Source: Actinomadura madurae (lineage in GTDB: Bacteria; Actinomycetota; Actinomycetes; Streptosporangiales; Streptosporangiaceae). From it: a stretch of 64,000 nt of DNA. The notes beneath the pieces were generated by a model. It was not told the origin of the DNA, made no database searches, and saw only the letters and a program-made list of their open reading frames with translations. The position numbers and the translations under genes are program-made. Location of the stretch: the NCBI RefSeq assembly GCF_900115095.1, contig NZ_FOVH01000011.1, positions 1 through 64,000 of the forward strand, read 5' to 3'. The number at the start of each line of letters is the position of its first letter. Position 1 is the stretch's first letter. Below are positions 25,250-33,933 of the stretch, in pieces.

Positions 25250-25327
25250 CTCGTACAGCGTTCGAGATGGCTCGCACACTGTACGACTCCACTTGTACAC
25301 TGTTCAAGTGCCGGTACTCTGTACGAG
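25250..25327. promoter_or_regulatory. Four-site operator array between MFS and TetR genes
   Basis: Four 17-bp sites of type CTCGTACAG-CGTTCGAG occur at 25250-25266, 25271-25287 (reversed), 25292-25308 (CTTGTACAC-TGTTCAAG) and 25311-25327 (reversed, weaker). Centres are 21, 21 and 19 bp apart, that is two helical turns. They fill the divergent promoter and should bind the adjacent TetR dimer. Confidence 0.7.
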
Positions 25328-25361
25328 ACGAGGGCGAGGGACGACGGCGAGGGAGCACGCG

Positions 25362-26063
25362 ATGGCGGAGAAGGCACCGGCGTCGGTCTGGACGCGGCCC
25401 GCGCGGGCCCGGCGCGAGCAGCCGGCGCTGAGCCGCGACCAGATCGTCGACGCCGCCCTCGGCCTGCTCGACGCCGAAGGGCTGGACGGGCTCAGCATGC
25501 GCCGCCTCGGCACCCGGCTGAACTCCGGCGCCACCTCGGTGTACTGGCACGTCGCGAACAAGGACGAGCTGCTCGAACTCGCGCTCGACCGCGTCATGGC
25601 CGAGGTGGAGGTGCCCGCCGGGGACGGCTGGCGCGCCGCCGCGGCCGGGTACGCCCGCAGCCTCCGCGCGATGATCCACCGGCATCCGTGGACGGTCACC
25701 CTCTTCGGCAGCCGCCCGATGATCGGCCCGAACGCCACCCGCGTCCTGGACGAGGTGCTGGCCGTGTTCGGCGCCGCCGGGTTCGCCGGCTTCGACCTGG
25801 AGTACGCCTGGTCCGCCGTGGTCGACTACGTCATCGGCGCCGCCGGCAGCGAGGTGAGCTGGCAGCGCGACCAGCCCGGCACGTCCGCCGCGGAGTGGGT
25901 CGAGAGCCTCGGCCCCTACCTGGGCGGGCTGGACGCCGAACGTCCCGGGCTCGCCGCCCATATCCGCGAGATCTGGATGAAGGAGACCGGCGACGTCCTG
26001 GAAGGCCGGTTCGCGTTCGGGCTCGCGTGCGTCCTGGACGGCCTGGAGGCACGGCGCCCCTGA
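25362..26063 (+). CDS. TetR/AcrR-family repressor
   Basis: 233 residues. N-terminal TetR HTH (about 25-70): LSRDQIVDAALGLLDAEGLD, MRRLGTRLNSGATSVYWHVANKDELLE. The C-terminal domain is of the tetracycline-repressor C class with a ligand pocket (MIHRHPWTVTLFGSRPMIGP). It is expected to sense the exporter's substrate and control both divergent genes. ATG 25362 with GGGAG upstream; a farther ATG at 25293 lies inside an operator and is rejected. Confidence 0.88.
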   Translation: MAEKAPASVWTRPARARREQPALSRDQIVDAALGLLDAEGLDGLSMRRLGTRLNSGATSVYWHVANKDELLELALDRVMAEVEVPAGDGWRAAAAGYARSLRAMIHRHPWTVTLFGSRPMIGPNATRVLDEVLAVFGAAGFAGFDLEYAWSAVVDYVIGAAGSEVSWQRDQPGTSAAEWVESLGPYLGGLDAERPGLAAHIREIWMKETGDVLEGRFAFGLACVLDGLEARRP

Positions 26064-26077
26064 CGCCGTGCACGGGC

Positions 26078-26114
26078 GATGCCCCCCGCCCGGACGGTGG
26101 GCGGAGGGCATCGT
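26078..26114 (+). terminator. Terminator after TetR gene
   Basis: CGATGCCC/GGGCATCG plus CCGCCC/GGGCGG form a 14-bp stem with one internal mismatch and a 7-nt loop, 14 bp past the stop. Confidence 0.7.
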
Positions 26115-26195
26115 GTGGGGGCGGCAGTCGCCGTGGCTTTCGCCAAGGGATAACGGCAGCGCTCACCACCCCCGGTTCGGGAGAGTTCGGAGGCG

Positions 26196-27416
26196 TCAGA
26201 AGGGCAGTTCCGCGGGAGGCTTCGGCTTGGTGTCGGTCCAGCCCTCCGAGCGGGTCGCCACGTAGTTGATGATGAAGCCGGGCTTCATCTCCGAGTACCG
26301 GCCGCCGGGCTGGGTCAGCGTGTCCTGGACGGCCAGCAGCCCCCCGGTCCGCGGATCGAACACGATCACCTGGCGGTGGCGGTAGGTTCCCCGCTCGGCC
26401 TTCGGCCCGCCCCACTCGCCGTCGATGGTCGCGGTGCGCTCGCCCGAGGCCAGCGCGACGCCGCGGCGGCCCAGCGGGTCGGCGACGGTGCCGATCGCCT
26501 GGACGCCCGGCCGCGCGGCCAGCGCCCGCATCAGCGCCGCCCGCACCTTCGGCGTCACCGGGGTGTTGCTGAGGATCGACGCGGTCCGCCAGATGTCGGA
26601 CGCCTGCGCGGCCTCGGCCTTCAGCCTCGGGTTGCGCTTCCCGCCCGAGGGGTCCGCCCCGAAGCGCGCCTCCCCGTTGCCCAGCAGGATGTCGGTGAGC
26701 CTGGCCGGATCGGCCGGCAGGTTCTGCCACTCCTCGATCGACTTGCCGAGGAACTCGCCGCCGCCCTCGGGGAAGACGCCGACCTCCGGGCCGTTCGACC
26801 GCCACGGCGTCGCCTTGGCCTTGTAGGTGTAGTAGTGGTCGTTCGACCAGACCCGGAAGCTCGACGGCGACCCGGCGCGCTTCCACGCGGCCTCGTCCTG
26901 CGGGGTGAGCGGCCGGGCGGGCAGGTCGCGGTCGTAGTACGCCTCGCCGGTCCCCTTCTTCACGCCCGCCCAGTGGAACGACTCGCTCGCCGCGCCGACG
27001 ATCGCGTACGTGCCGGTCTTCGCCCGGACGATGTACGACTGCCCGTCGATGCTGTCGGTGTGCCAGTACTTGCCGGTCGGCGCCAGCTCCGCCTTGGCCG
27101 CCGCCGCGAGCACCGCCTTCCGGTTCAGGTCGACGGTCCCCGGCGTCCCCGGCGAACCGGGCGAACCGGGCGAACCCTGGCCCGTGAGGGCGATGGCGAC
27201 GGCCGCCGCCGCGCCCACCGCGACCAGCCCGGCGCCCAGCTTCACCGGCCACCCGAACCGCCGCCGCGGCCGGGACGTCCGAACGTGCCCGCCGCCCGGC
27301 GCCATCGCGTCCTCCAGCATGGCCAGCGCCTTCGCCGTGACCTCCTGCGACGGGGGCGGAGGCTCCTGCAGCAGGGCCCGGACCTGGTCCATCACGTTCT
27401 TCTCTTTCTCGTTCAC
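26196..27416 (-). CDS. CU044_5270-family membrane protein
   Basis: 406 residues. A cytoplasmic N-terminus (about 1-55) is followed by one transmembrane helix (KLGAGLVAVGAAAAVAIALT), a short collagen-like GSPGSPGSPGTPG linker and a large extracytoplasmic domain. The family is found next to ECF sigma factors, and this topology suits a membrane-bound partner or anti-sigma-like regulator, but no zinc-binding anti-sigma motif is seen. GTG start overlaps the sigma gene stop (GTGA). A paralogue lies at 28189-29385. Confidence 0.8.
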   Translation of the reverse strand: MNEKEKNVMDQVRALLQEPPPPSQEVTAKALAMLEDAMAPGGGHVRTSRPRRRFGWPVKLGAGLVAVGAAAAVAIALTGQGSPGSPGSPGTPGTVDLNRKAVLAAAAKAELAPTGKYWHTDSIDGQSYIVRAKTGTYAIVGAASESFHWAGVKKGTGEAYYDRDLPARPLTPQDEAAWKRAGSPSSFRVWSNDHYYTYKAKATPWRSNGPEVGVFPEGGGEFLGKSIEEWQNLPADPARLTDILLGNGEARFGADPSGGKRNPRLKAEAAQASDIWRTASILSNTPVTPKVRAALMRALAARPGVQAIGTVADPLGRRGVALASGERTATIDGEWGGPKAERGTYRHRQVIVFDPRTGGLLAVQDTLTQPGGRYSEMKPGFIINYVATRSEGWTDTKPKPPAELPF

Positions 27417-28018
27417 GCGGGCGACTCCTCAACCATCAGCGCGCGGTGCGTCCCGCCGAGCGACTCCCTCAACCGGCGCCGGGCCCGGTGCAGCCGGGAG
27501 GCGACCGTGCCCGTCTTCAGGCCGAGCGCTTGCCCGACCTCCTCGTACGACAGGTCGGCGAGCGCGACCAGCAGCAGCACGTCCCGGTCCCCGCGCGGGA
27601 GCCCGGCCAGCGCGTCCGCGAGCTCGGCCCCGGCGCCGCCGGCGGTGACGCGCGCCGTGACGAGCTCCTCGTGGCCGTCCTCGAAGTGATCGGCGGGAGT
27701 GCGGGCGAGCGCCCGGAAGCGGCGGCCCTCCGCGCGGCGGTGCAGCCCGATCAGCCGGGTCGCGATGCCGTACAGCCAGGGCCGGACGCTCCCGCGCGCC
27801 GGGTCGAAGCGCCCGCGCTTGCGGAACGCGGCGAGGAACGTCTCGGCCGCGATGTCGTCGGCCGCGTCCACGCCGAGCCGCCGGGCCGCGTACCCGTGGA
27901 TCGCGGCGAAGTGGCGGTGGAAGATCTCCGTGAACGCGGCGGGGTCGCGCCGCGACCGCACGATCGCCTCCGCGTCCGCCGCGTCCGCGCTCACATCAGG
28001 CGGTGGGTGAGGGGCCAT
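27413..28018 (-). CDS. ECF-type RNA polymerase sigma factor
   Basis: 201 residues from the ATG with GAGGA 8 bp upstream; a further ATG at 28054 lacks a ribosome site. Sigma2 is seen as AFTEIFHRHFAAIHGYAARR and PWLYGIATRLIGLHRR. Sigma4 is LPRGDRDVLLLVALADLSYE then VGQALGLKTGTVASRLHRAR. Translationally coupled to the CU044_5270 gene, which probably modulates it. The pair is a tandem paralogue of the pair at 28189-29989. Confidence 0.88.
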   Translation of the reverse strand: MAPHPPPDVSADAADAEAIVRSRRDPAAFTEIFHRHFAAIHGYAARRLGVDAADDIAAETFLAAFRKRGRFDPARGSVRPWLYGIATRLIGLHRRAEGRRFRALARTPADHFEDGHEELVTARVTAGGAGAELADALAGLPRGDRDVLLLVALADLSYEEVGQALGLKTGTVASRLHRARRRLRESLGGTHRALMVEESPA

Positions 28019-28090
28019 AGGGATGATCCTCGCTGTGGGGAAGTGCTCGGTCATACCGTTCTCAACCGAAGCCCGGTATCGCCTTCACGG

Positions 28091-28130
28091 GCGCACGCCC
28101 TCCGCCCGGCGGAGGGCGGGAGGCGTGCGC
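28091..28130 (-). terminator. Hairpin between the two sigma modules
   Basis: Outer arms GCGCACGCC / GGCGTGCGC (9 bp) enclose further GC pairing. It follows the upstream module's 3' repeats and probably ends its transcript. Confidence 0.6.
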
Positions 28131-28138
28131 GGCCCCAG

Positions 28139-28200
28139 GTCAGAAGGGCGGCAGGGTCAGAAGGGCGGCCGGTCAGAAGGGCGGCCGGTCAGAAGGGCGG
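28139..28200. repeat. Four 16-bp tandem repeats spanning a stop codon
   Basis: GTCAGAAGGGCGGCCG-like units at 28139, 28156, 28172 and 28188. The last one contains the stop codon and final Pro-Pro-Phe codons of the CU044_5270 gene; the others are copies downstream of it. Looks like replication slippage. Confidence 0.8.
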
Positions 28201-29385
28201 CTTGGCCGGAGGCTTCGGCTTGGCGTCCGTCCAGCCCGTGTCCCGGACGAGCCAGTAGTTGATCACGAATCCGGGCTCGCGGTCCCTGTACGCCCCACCG
28301 GGCTCGGTCAGCACCAGCTGCTCGGCGAGCAGCTCACCGGTGGCCGGGTCGAAGACGAGCTCCGACCGCGCCTTGTAGGTGCCCTGCTCCTCGGGCGGCG
28401 CTCCGTACTCGCCGTCCACCGTCGACGGCCGATCCTCGGCGGCCAGCGCGACGCCCTTCCGCCCGAGCGGGTCGGTCGCCTTGCCCAGCGACCGGATTCC
28501 GGGCTGCGCGGCGAGCGCCCGCATCAGCCCCGCGCGCACCTTCGGCGGCAACGGCGTGTTCTCCAGCAGTGCCGCGGTCACGCCGAGCTTCGCGCTCGGA
28601 GTGCTCATCCGGTCGAGCGGGCGGACCGCCTTGCGGTCGAGCGGCCGGCCGGCCTTGCGCTCGAACGGGCGGACGCCCTTGCTGTCGCGCGGGGGTTTCG
28701 GCGCGTAGAACATCGTGGCCAGCGCCTCGGGATCGGTCGGAAGCCGCTGAATCTCCGCGACGGTCAGCGATCGGCCGGTGCCCTGCACGAAGTACTTGCC
28801 GCCGCCCGCCGGGTCGGGATCGTCCACCTCCCATCCGGTCGTCTTCTGGCCGTAGGTGTAGTAGTGGTCGTTCGACCACACCTTGAACTTCGTGGGCGAG
28901 CCCGCGCGCCGCCACGCCGCCTCATCCTTCGCCGTCAGCGGTCTGGAGGGCAGGTCTCGGCCGTAGAACGCCTCGCCCCCGCCCTGCTTCGCGGCGGCCC
29001 ACTGGAACGTCTCGCTGTGCGCGCCGACGATCGCGTAGCTCCCGGTCTTCGGCCGCACCATGTACGACTGGCCCTGGATCTGGTCGGTGTACCAGTACTT
29101 GCCGGTCGGCATCAGCTCCGCTTTCGCCGCCGCCGCCAGCACCGCCTGCCTGCCCAGGTCGACCCTGGACGGCGGTGCCCCCGGCGAACCCTGGGCGGTG
29201 ACCGCGACGGCGACGGCGGCCGCGGCGCCCGCGGCGACGATCCCCAGGCCCAGTCTGGCCGGCCATCCGAAGAGGGTCCGCCGTGCGGGCTTCCCGTCCC
29301 ACACGGCGCGCGCGTCGGCGATCTCCCGTGCGGTCGGCGGGGCGGGCTCCCCGTACGCCTCGCGGATCGTCCGCAGCTCATCCAT
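28189..29385 (-). CDS. CU044_5270-family membrane protein (paralogue)
   Basis: 398 residues. Same plan as 26196-27416: N-terminal tail, a transmembrane helix (LGLGIVAAGAAAAVAVAVT) and an extracytoplasmic domain with closely matching segments (SYAIVGAHSETFQW, VWSNDHYYTYG). It differs by an insertion of three near-identical 8-residue units (K-x-x-RPLDR type, encoded at 28609-28680). Overlaps the 3' end of its sigma gene by 8 bp. Confidence 0.8.
   Translation of the reverse strand: MDELRTIREAYGEPAPPTAREIADARAVWDGKPARRTLFGWPARLGLGIVAAGAAAAVAVAVTAQGSPGAPPSRVDLGRQAVLAAAAKAELMPTGKYWYTDQIQGQSYMVRPKTGSYAIVGAHSETFQWAAAKQGGGEAFYGRDLPSRPLTAKDEAAWRRAGSPTKFKVWSNDHYYTYGQKTTGWEVDDPDPAGGGKYFVQGTGRSLTVAEIQRLPTDPEALATMFYAPKPPRDSKGVRPFERKAGRPLDRKAVRPLDRMSTPSAKLGVTAALLENTPLPPKVRAGLMRALAAQPGIRSLGKATDPLGRKGVALAAEDRPSTVDGEYGAPPEEQGTYKARSELVFDPATGELLAEQLVLTEPGGAYRDREPGFVINYWLVRDTGWTDAKPKPPAKPPF
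28609..28680. repeat. Three 24-bp in-frame repeats in CU044_5270 paralogue
   Basis: Units 28609-28632, 28633-28656 and 28657-28680 encode KGVRPFER, KAGRPLDR and KAVRPLDR. The other paralogue lacks them, so they are a recent expansion. Confidence 0.8.
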
Positions 29386-29989
29386 GGTCGTCCTCCCCTT
29401 CGCGCATCGGGTTCGTGCCGCCGAGTGCCTCGCGCACCTTCTTCCTGGCCCGGCTGAGCCGGGAGCCGACCGTCCCGTACGGGACGTCCAGCGCCGCCGC
29501 GACCTCCTCGTGGGTGAGGTCGGCGAGCGCGACGAGCAGGAGCACGTCCCGCTCGCCGGCGGGCAGCGCGGCGATGGCGCCGGCCAGCCGTCCCCGCAGG
29601 CCCTCGGCGCTGACCCGGGCGTCCACCCGGTCCGCGTGGCCGCCCTCGTCCGGGACGGGGCCGAGCCGCGCGCGGGCCCGCAGGCCGCGCACCTCGCCGC
29701 GCCGGTGCTTGCCGATCAGGTTGGTCGCGATGCCGTACAGCCAGGTCCGCACGTTCGCCCGGGCCGGGTCGTAGCGGTGGCGGCGGCGGAACGCCTCCAG
29801 GAACGTCTGGGAGGCGATGTCGGACGCGGCGTCGGGGCCGAGCCGCTTGGCGGCGTACCCGTGGATCTCGGCGAAGTGGGCGTCGAAGACCTCGCCGAAC
29901 CGTTCGGGGTCGTCCAGGGACGGCCGCGCCGCGGCCGGACCGGTGCCGAGCCGGTCCGGCCGCGCCGCGGCGAGGGGTTTCCCTGTCAT
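29378..29989 (-). CDS. ECF-type RNA polymerase sigma factor (paralogue)
   Basis: 203 residues from the ATG with AAAGG 6 bp upstream; an ATG at 30022 is an alternative. Sigma2 (FGEVFDAHFAEIHGYAAKR, TWLYGIATNLIGKHRR) and sigma4 (LPAGERDVLLLVALADLTHE, PYGTVGSRLSRARKKVREA) are closely similar to the protein at 27413-28018, so the sigma/CU044_5270 module was duplicated. The proteins probably recognise different promoters or signals, since the extracytoplasmic partners have diverged. Confidence 0.88.
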   Translation of the reverse strand: MTGKPLAAARPDRLGTGPAAARPSLDDPERFGEVFDAHFAEIHGYAAKRLGPDAASDIASQTFLEAFRRRHRYDPARANVRTWLYGIATNLIGKHRRGEVRGLRARARLGPVPDEGGHADRVDARVSAEGLRGRLAGAIAALPAGERDVLLLVALADLTHEEVAAALDVPYGTVGSRLSRARKKVREALGGTNPMREGEDDHG

Positions 29990-30075
29990 GTGGTGCCTTT
30001 CCGTCGGGCGGATGGCGGTCACACACGTATCACCCGGAACCCCTCGCCGCTTTCACTTTCAGGCCGTACCGCGGC

Positions 30076-33000
30076 CTACCGGACGCGGTAGGCGCGGACG
30101 ATGCGCTGGTCGATGCCGCTGCCGTCCTCGCCCTGCGCGCCGACCCGCAGCGACACGGCCTGGCCCTTGACGGGCGCCGGGAGCGGTGCGCTGAACCGCC
30201 CGCCGCCGAGATCCTTCACCTGGACGGCCTGCCAGGTCGTGCCGTCGTCCACGGACGTCCAGAACTTCAGGCCGGTGACCTTCGCCTCGCCGGAGCCCGC
30301 CATCCGCGCGACGGTGAAAACGGCGGGTTCACCGACGGGCTGGTTGTGCAGGTCGAGGTTCAGGTCGTAGTCGACGAGGAGGAGCGGGAGGCTCTTGCTC
30401 TTGTGACCGCGCGGCTCGCGCGAACGGAACGTCCAGGAAGTGGACGTCCGCGTCGACACAGGCAGGATGGCCGACGCGTCGTTCTCGTACGTCAACCGGT
30501 ACTCGGCCGGTCCGGACGGGACGGTGAAGTCGCCGAACGGGCCGTTCTTCTCGCCGACCTTCTCGTCCCCGGCGAACAGCGCCATGTGGCCCTTCACCTC
30601 GTGCAGGCCGCAGTCGAAGCCGTCCGGCCGGGTCTGGAGGTCGACCAGCGCGATGCGCATGTTGTCGCCCGTCCGGGCCGTGGGGTACCGGGCGCATTCA
30701 CTCGGCGTGATGCCGGTACCGGAGTACGGGCCGGGACGCATCGGCTGGCGGCCCCACCGATGCGCGATCCGCTCGCCCGGCTCCAGTTCGGCGAAGCGCC
30801 CCTGGTCGACCCACATGTCTTCACCGATCTGGACGAACCCCTCGCTCATCCAGAGCTGTCCGGCGCCGGTCGAGACGTAGTCGGTCCGGGACGTTCCCGG
30901 CTCGACGTCGCCGCTCCCTTCGAATGACAGCAGGCCCTCCGCGCTGAGTCCGTAGCGCTTCTCGCTCATCGACCGGCCCGTGTCGCCGTCGAAAGCGGCG
31001 AACGTCTGGTCGACTCGGGCCATCCGCTTGAGTTCGGCGGCGGTGACGACGTGCGTCGGGTCGGCGGGGATCCCGTCGCCCAGCGGGTGGACGATGTCGT
31101 ACACGGCGCCGGGCGCGGTCAGCCGGTACTGGGTGGACGCCTTGATCGTCCCCTTCGCCACGCCCTCCATGGGTTGGACGTAGACGGGCGCCGCGACGGG
31201 ATCGAACGCGTACACGGAGTAGTACCAGAGCCCGTCGCCGGCGTCCTGGACAATGTCCGCGGACGACATCGCCGCCTTCGTCCGGACGCCCTCGACGCTC
31301 GCTCCGATCTTGACGGCGGCGGTGCCGTCGAGCGTCACTGTCACGTCCCGGTCGACGACCACATCCGGGTCGCCGGCGAGGGCCGAGCGCCAGTCACCGG
31401 TGTCGTCCACGGTGCCGAGAACGGAGTAGCGGCCCTCGGGTACGCGGAGTTCCGTCCCGCCGTCGGGTCCGACCTCGGCCCAGCCGGCGAACAGCGAGTG
31501 ATCGTCGAGGTTGACCACCGTGGCGGCGCCGGAGAAGTTCGCCGGTTCGGTGCCCGGCAGCGGCGTGCCCTCGACCTTGAGGGTGTGCGTCGGGGGTTCG
31601 ACATAGAACGTCACAGGCGTCTCCAGGGTGACGCCGCCGCCCTTGGCCGTGACCACGGCCGTGTACAGGCCGGGCCGTCCCGCGAGGCGGGAGGCGTCCA
31701 CGGTCAACGCCGCCGTCGCGGCACCGCCTGCGGGCACGCTGACGCTGGACGGGAGGGTCGCGACGCCGCCGGCGGCACGGCCGTCCCGGTCGGTCACCTC
31801 AACGCTGAGCCCGAGCCGGACGGGACGGTCCGTGCCCGACGTCCAGCCGAGTTCCGTGGACAGATCACCGTGGTCCGGATACTTCGACGTCCCGAGGTCG
31901 ACGACGCTCTGGTCGGTGAGGACGGGTGCGTGTGCGGCCTCGCCCACGTCGAGCCGTCCGGCGCCGAGTTCGTACGCGTCACCGCCGGTGGCGGGGTCGG
32001 CGGTACCGACGAGGCCCGCCTTGAGCCGGGCGGGCTTCCAGTCGGGATGCTTCGCGGCGAGCAGCGCGGCGGCGCCCGCGACGTGCGGTGCCGCCATCGA
32101 CGTGCCCGACATCTTCGTGTAGTACGCCCCCATCGGGGTGCCCGCCGCGGTGCCCCCGGCACGGGCCGCCGGGATGTCGACGCCAGGCGCCACGATCTCC
32201 GGTTTGGCCTTGTTTCCGACCGGGCCGCGGCTGGAGAACTCCGCGAGCCCGTCGCGGGCGTCGACCGCGCCGACCGTGAGCGCGGCCTCGGCCGTCCCCG
32301 GTGAGCCGACCGACTCGAACGTCCCCTCGTTGCCTGCGGCCACCACGAACAGCGTCCCGTACTTGGCGGTGAGGTCGGTCAGCGCCATGGACAGGGGGTC
32401 GCCGCCGTCGGTGGGATCACCGCCGAGGCTCATGTTGACGACGTCGGCGCGCGGCGCGGCCCACTCCATCCCGGCGATCACGCTGGAGTCGGTGCCGTAT
32501 CCGTCGTCGCCGAGGACCTTGCCGATGAGCAGGTCCGCGTCCGGGGCGACGCCCTTGCGCTCCCCGCGCGACGCGGCGCCCGTTCCGGCGACGGTCGAGG
32601 CGACGTGCGTGCCGTGCCCGAACCGGTCGACGGTGTCGGCCGACTCGGAGAAGTTCGCCGACGCGGAGATGCGCCCCCGGAGGTCCGGGTGCCCGGCGTC
32701 GACACCGGTGTCAAGAACGGCGACCTTCGCACCCTTCCCGGTGTAACCGGACCGCCATGCCTCCGGTGCCCCGATCTGGCTCAGGTTCCGGTCGAGCCGC
32801 GCGGTCGCGGGCGCGGCCGGGGCGAAGCTCGCCTTGACCTTGCCGTCCAGCCAGATGTGCCGGATGCCACCGGTCGCCTTCGCCGACGGTCCCCGCATCC
32901 CGGCCAGCGTCTTGCCGAGGTCGCCCGCGTCGCCCTTGGACTGCCGCACGGCCACGGCGCCGATACTGGGCAGGTCCTTCGTTCTGCCGAGCGTCGGCAG

Positions 33001-33411
33001 GGCGCGGGCACCCTTGTCGCGCTTGACGATCAGCGGCAGGTCCTTGCTGCGGGCGTCGTCGTAGCCCTGCGCGATCAGCGCGGTGACGTCGAACAACTCA
33101 GGGTCGATCACGTGCCCGACCAGGTCTGCGACGTCGACCGGGATGACGACGACATGCCCGTCCGGCCGGATCTCCTTGCGGAACGAACGCTTCTCCCGGC
33201 CGGGCGCCGGAGTCACCGAGACGAGCGGGGGCTTCCCCTTGACCGTCCGGACGCTGACGACGTCCCCGGTCAGCAGCGTCACCTTCCAGGCCTTACCTGG
33301 GTCCAGGCCACCCGTCTTCGGCGCCGCGTGCGCGGACGGCGGAATGGCGGCCAGCGCCCCAGCCGCCAGCAGGATGCCGAGCAGGGCCCGGCTCCGGCGT
33401 CTGTACGTCAT
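30076..33411 (-). CDS. Secreted subtilisin-like (S8) serine protease
   Basis: 1111 residues. A Sec signal peptide (RRRSRALLGILLAAGALAAI...AHA) precedes a propeptide. The peptidase S8 domain covers about 220-480 with the triad D234 (VLDTGVD), H266 (FGHGTHVAS) and S438 (SGTSMAAPH), and the oxyanion asparagine N361 (AAGNEG). The long C-terminal part (about 500-1111) is beta-rich, with no cell-wall anchor visible, so the enzyme should be released. Nearest neighbours are unrelated, suggesting a single-gene unit. Confidence 0.93.
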   Translation of the reverse strand: MTYRRRSRALLGILLAAGALAAIPPSAHAAPKTGGLDPGKAWKVTLLTGDVVSVRTVKGKPPLVSVTPAPGREKRSFRKEIRPDGHVVVIPVDVADLVGHVIDPELFDVTALIAQGYDDARSKDLPLIVKRDKGARALPTLGRTKDLPSIGAVAVRQSKGDAGDLGKTLAGMRGPSAKATGGIRHIWLDGKVKASFAPAAPATARLDRNLSQIGAPEAWRSGYTGKGAKVAVLDTGVDAGHPDLRGRISASANFSESADTVDRFGHGTHVASTVAGTGAASRGERKGVAPDADLLIGKVLGDDGYGTDSSVIAGMEWAAPRADVVNMSLGGDPTDGGDPLSMALTDLTAKYGTLFVVAAGNEGTFESVGSPGTAEAALTVGAVDARDGLAEFSSRGPVGNKAKPEIVAPGVDIPAARAGGTAAGTPMGAYYTKMSGTSMAAPHVAGAAALLAAKHPDWKPARLKAGLVGTADPATGGDAYELGAGRLDVGEAAHAPVLTDQSVVDLGTSKYPDHGDLSTELGWTSGTDRPVRLGLSVEVTDRDGRAAGGVATLPSSVSVPAGGAATAALTVDASRLAGRPGLYTAVVTAKGGGVTLETPVTFYVEPPTHTLKVEGTPLPGTEPANFSGAATVVNLDDHSLFAGWAEVGPDGGTELRVPEGRYSVLGTVDDTGDWRSALAGDPDVVVDRDVTVTLDGTAAVKIGASVEGVRTKAAMSSADIVQDAGDGLWYYSVYAFDPVAAPVYVQPMEGVAKGTIKASTQYRLTAPGAVYDIVHPLGDGIPADPTHVVTAAELKRMARVDQTFAAFDGDTGRSMSEKRYGLSAEGLLSFEGSGDVEPGTSRTDYVSTGAGQLWMSEGFVQIGEDMWVDQGRFAELEPGERIAHRWGRQPMRPGPYSGTGITPSECARYPTARTGDNMRIALVDLQTRPDGFDCGLHEVKGHMALFAGDEKVGEKNGPFGDFTVPSGPAEYRLTYENDASAILPVSTRTSTSWTFRSREPRGHKSKSLPLLLVDYDLNLDLHNQPVGEPAVFTVARMAGSGEAKVTGLKFWTSVDDGTTWQAVQVKDLGGGRFSAPLPAPVKGQAVSLRVGAQGEDGSGIDQRIVRAYRVR

Positions 33412-33632
33412 CGAGTCTCCTCTGCGCGATGCCCGTCCCGTACTGGACGGTCACCCTTGATCACCCGCAGAGGCCGATCGTCTTCGCGCCAGAGCCCCGA
33501 CGACTCCCGGTCCCCTACCGGCCTCCGCGAACGCCCGCCGAGTGGCCCGCCTCGTGACCTGAGCCACCGTGCGACCTTGTTCGGCCATGTGGGTTTGGCG
33601 GTGGAGCGTGCGGAAAGAGTCCTGGGAGTCTT

Positions 33633-33649
33633 TGCAATCTCCTGCAATC
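33633..33649 (+). promoter_or_regulatory. Doubled TGCAATC element upstream of DUF6879 operon
   Basis: TGCAATC at 33633 and 33643, exactly 10 bp apart, 20 bp before the first start codon. The same doublet occurs at 35324-35340. Confidence 0.55.
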
Positions 33650-33669
33650 GCTCAACCCCGGAGGCGATC

Positions 33670-33933
33670 ATGGCCTTGGAGCTGATCGGTCGAGACCCGG
33701 ACAGCGGACACGGCAATTCACCCACGGTGTTCGTGGACACCGACCTGGCGGAGCTTGTGGTTCAGGGGTGGACGGCCGACACCGACACGATCGCTGAGAT
33801 CGGGCGGATCGCTGCCCCGGTCCCCGGGCACGAGACCGCCATGCGCCTGCCGGCGCGGATGGAGCCGATCCTCCGCAGGGCGCTGGAAAGGTTGGAGGAA
33901 CTGCGTGGAGAAACTGCCCGTACCGACCGATGA
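33670..33933 (+). CDS. Small conserved protein paired with DUF6879
   Basis: 87 residues, ATG with GGAGG upstream. The sequence (MALELIGRDPDSG, VFVDTDLAELVVQGW, HETAMRLPARMEPIL) is of a type that accompanies DUF6879 genes in many actinomycetes. Function unknown. Overlaps the next gene by 29 bp. Confidence 0.7.
   Translation: MALELIGRDPDSGHGNSPTVFVDTDLAELVVQGWTADTDTIAEIGRIAAPVPGHETAMRLPARMEPILRRALERLEELRGETARTDR

Noticed and set aside
25293..25361. N-terminal extension of the TetR protein from ATG 25293
   Set aside because: It reads through two operator sites and lacks a ribosome site; ATG 25362 is better.
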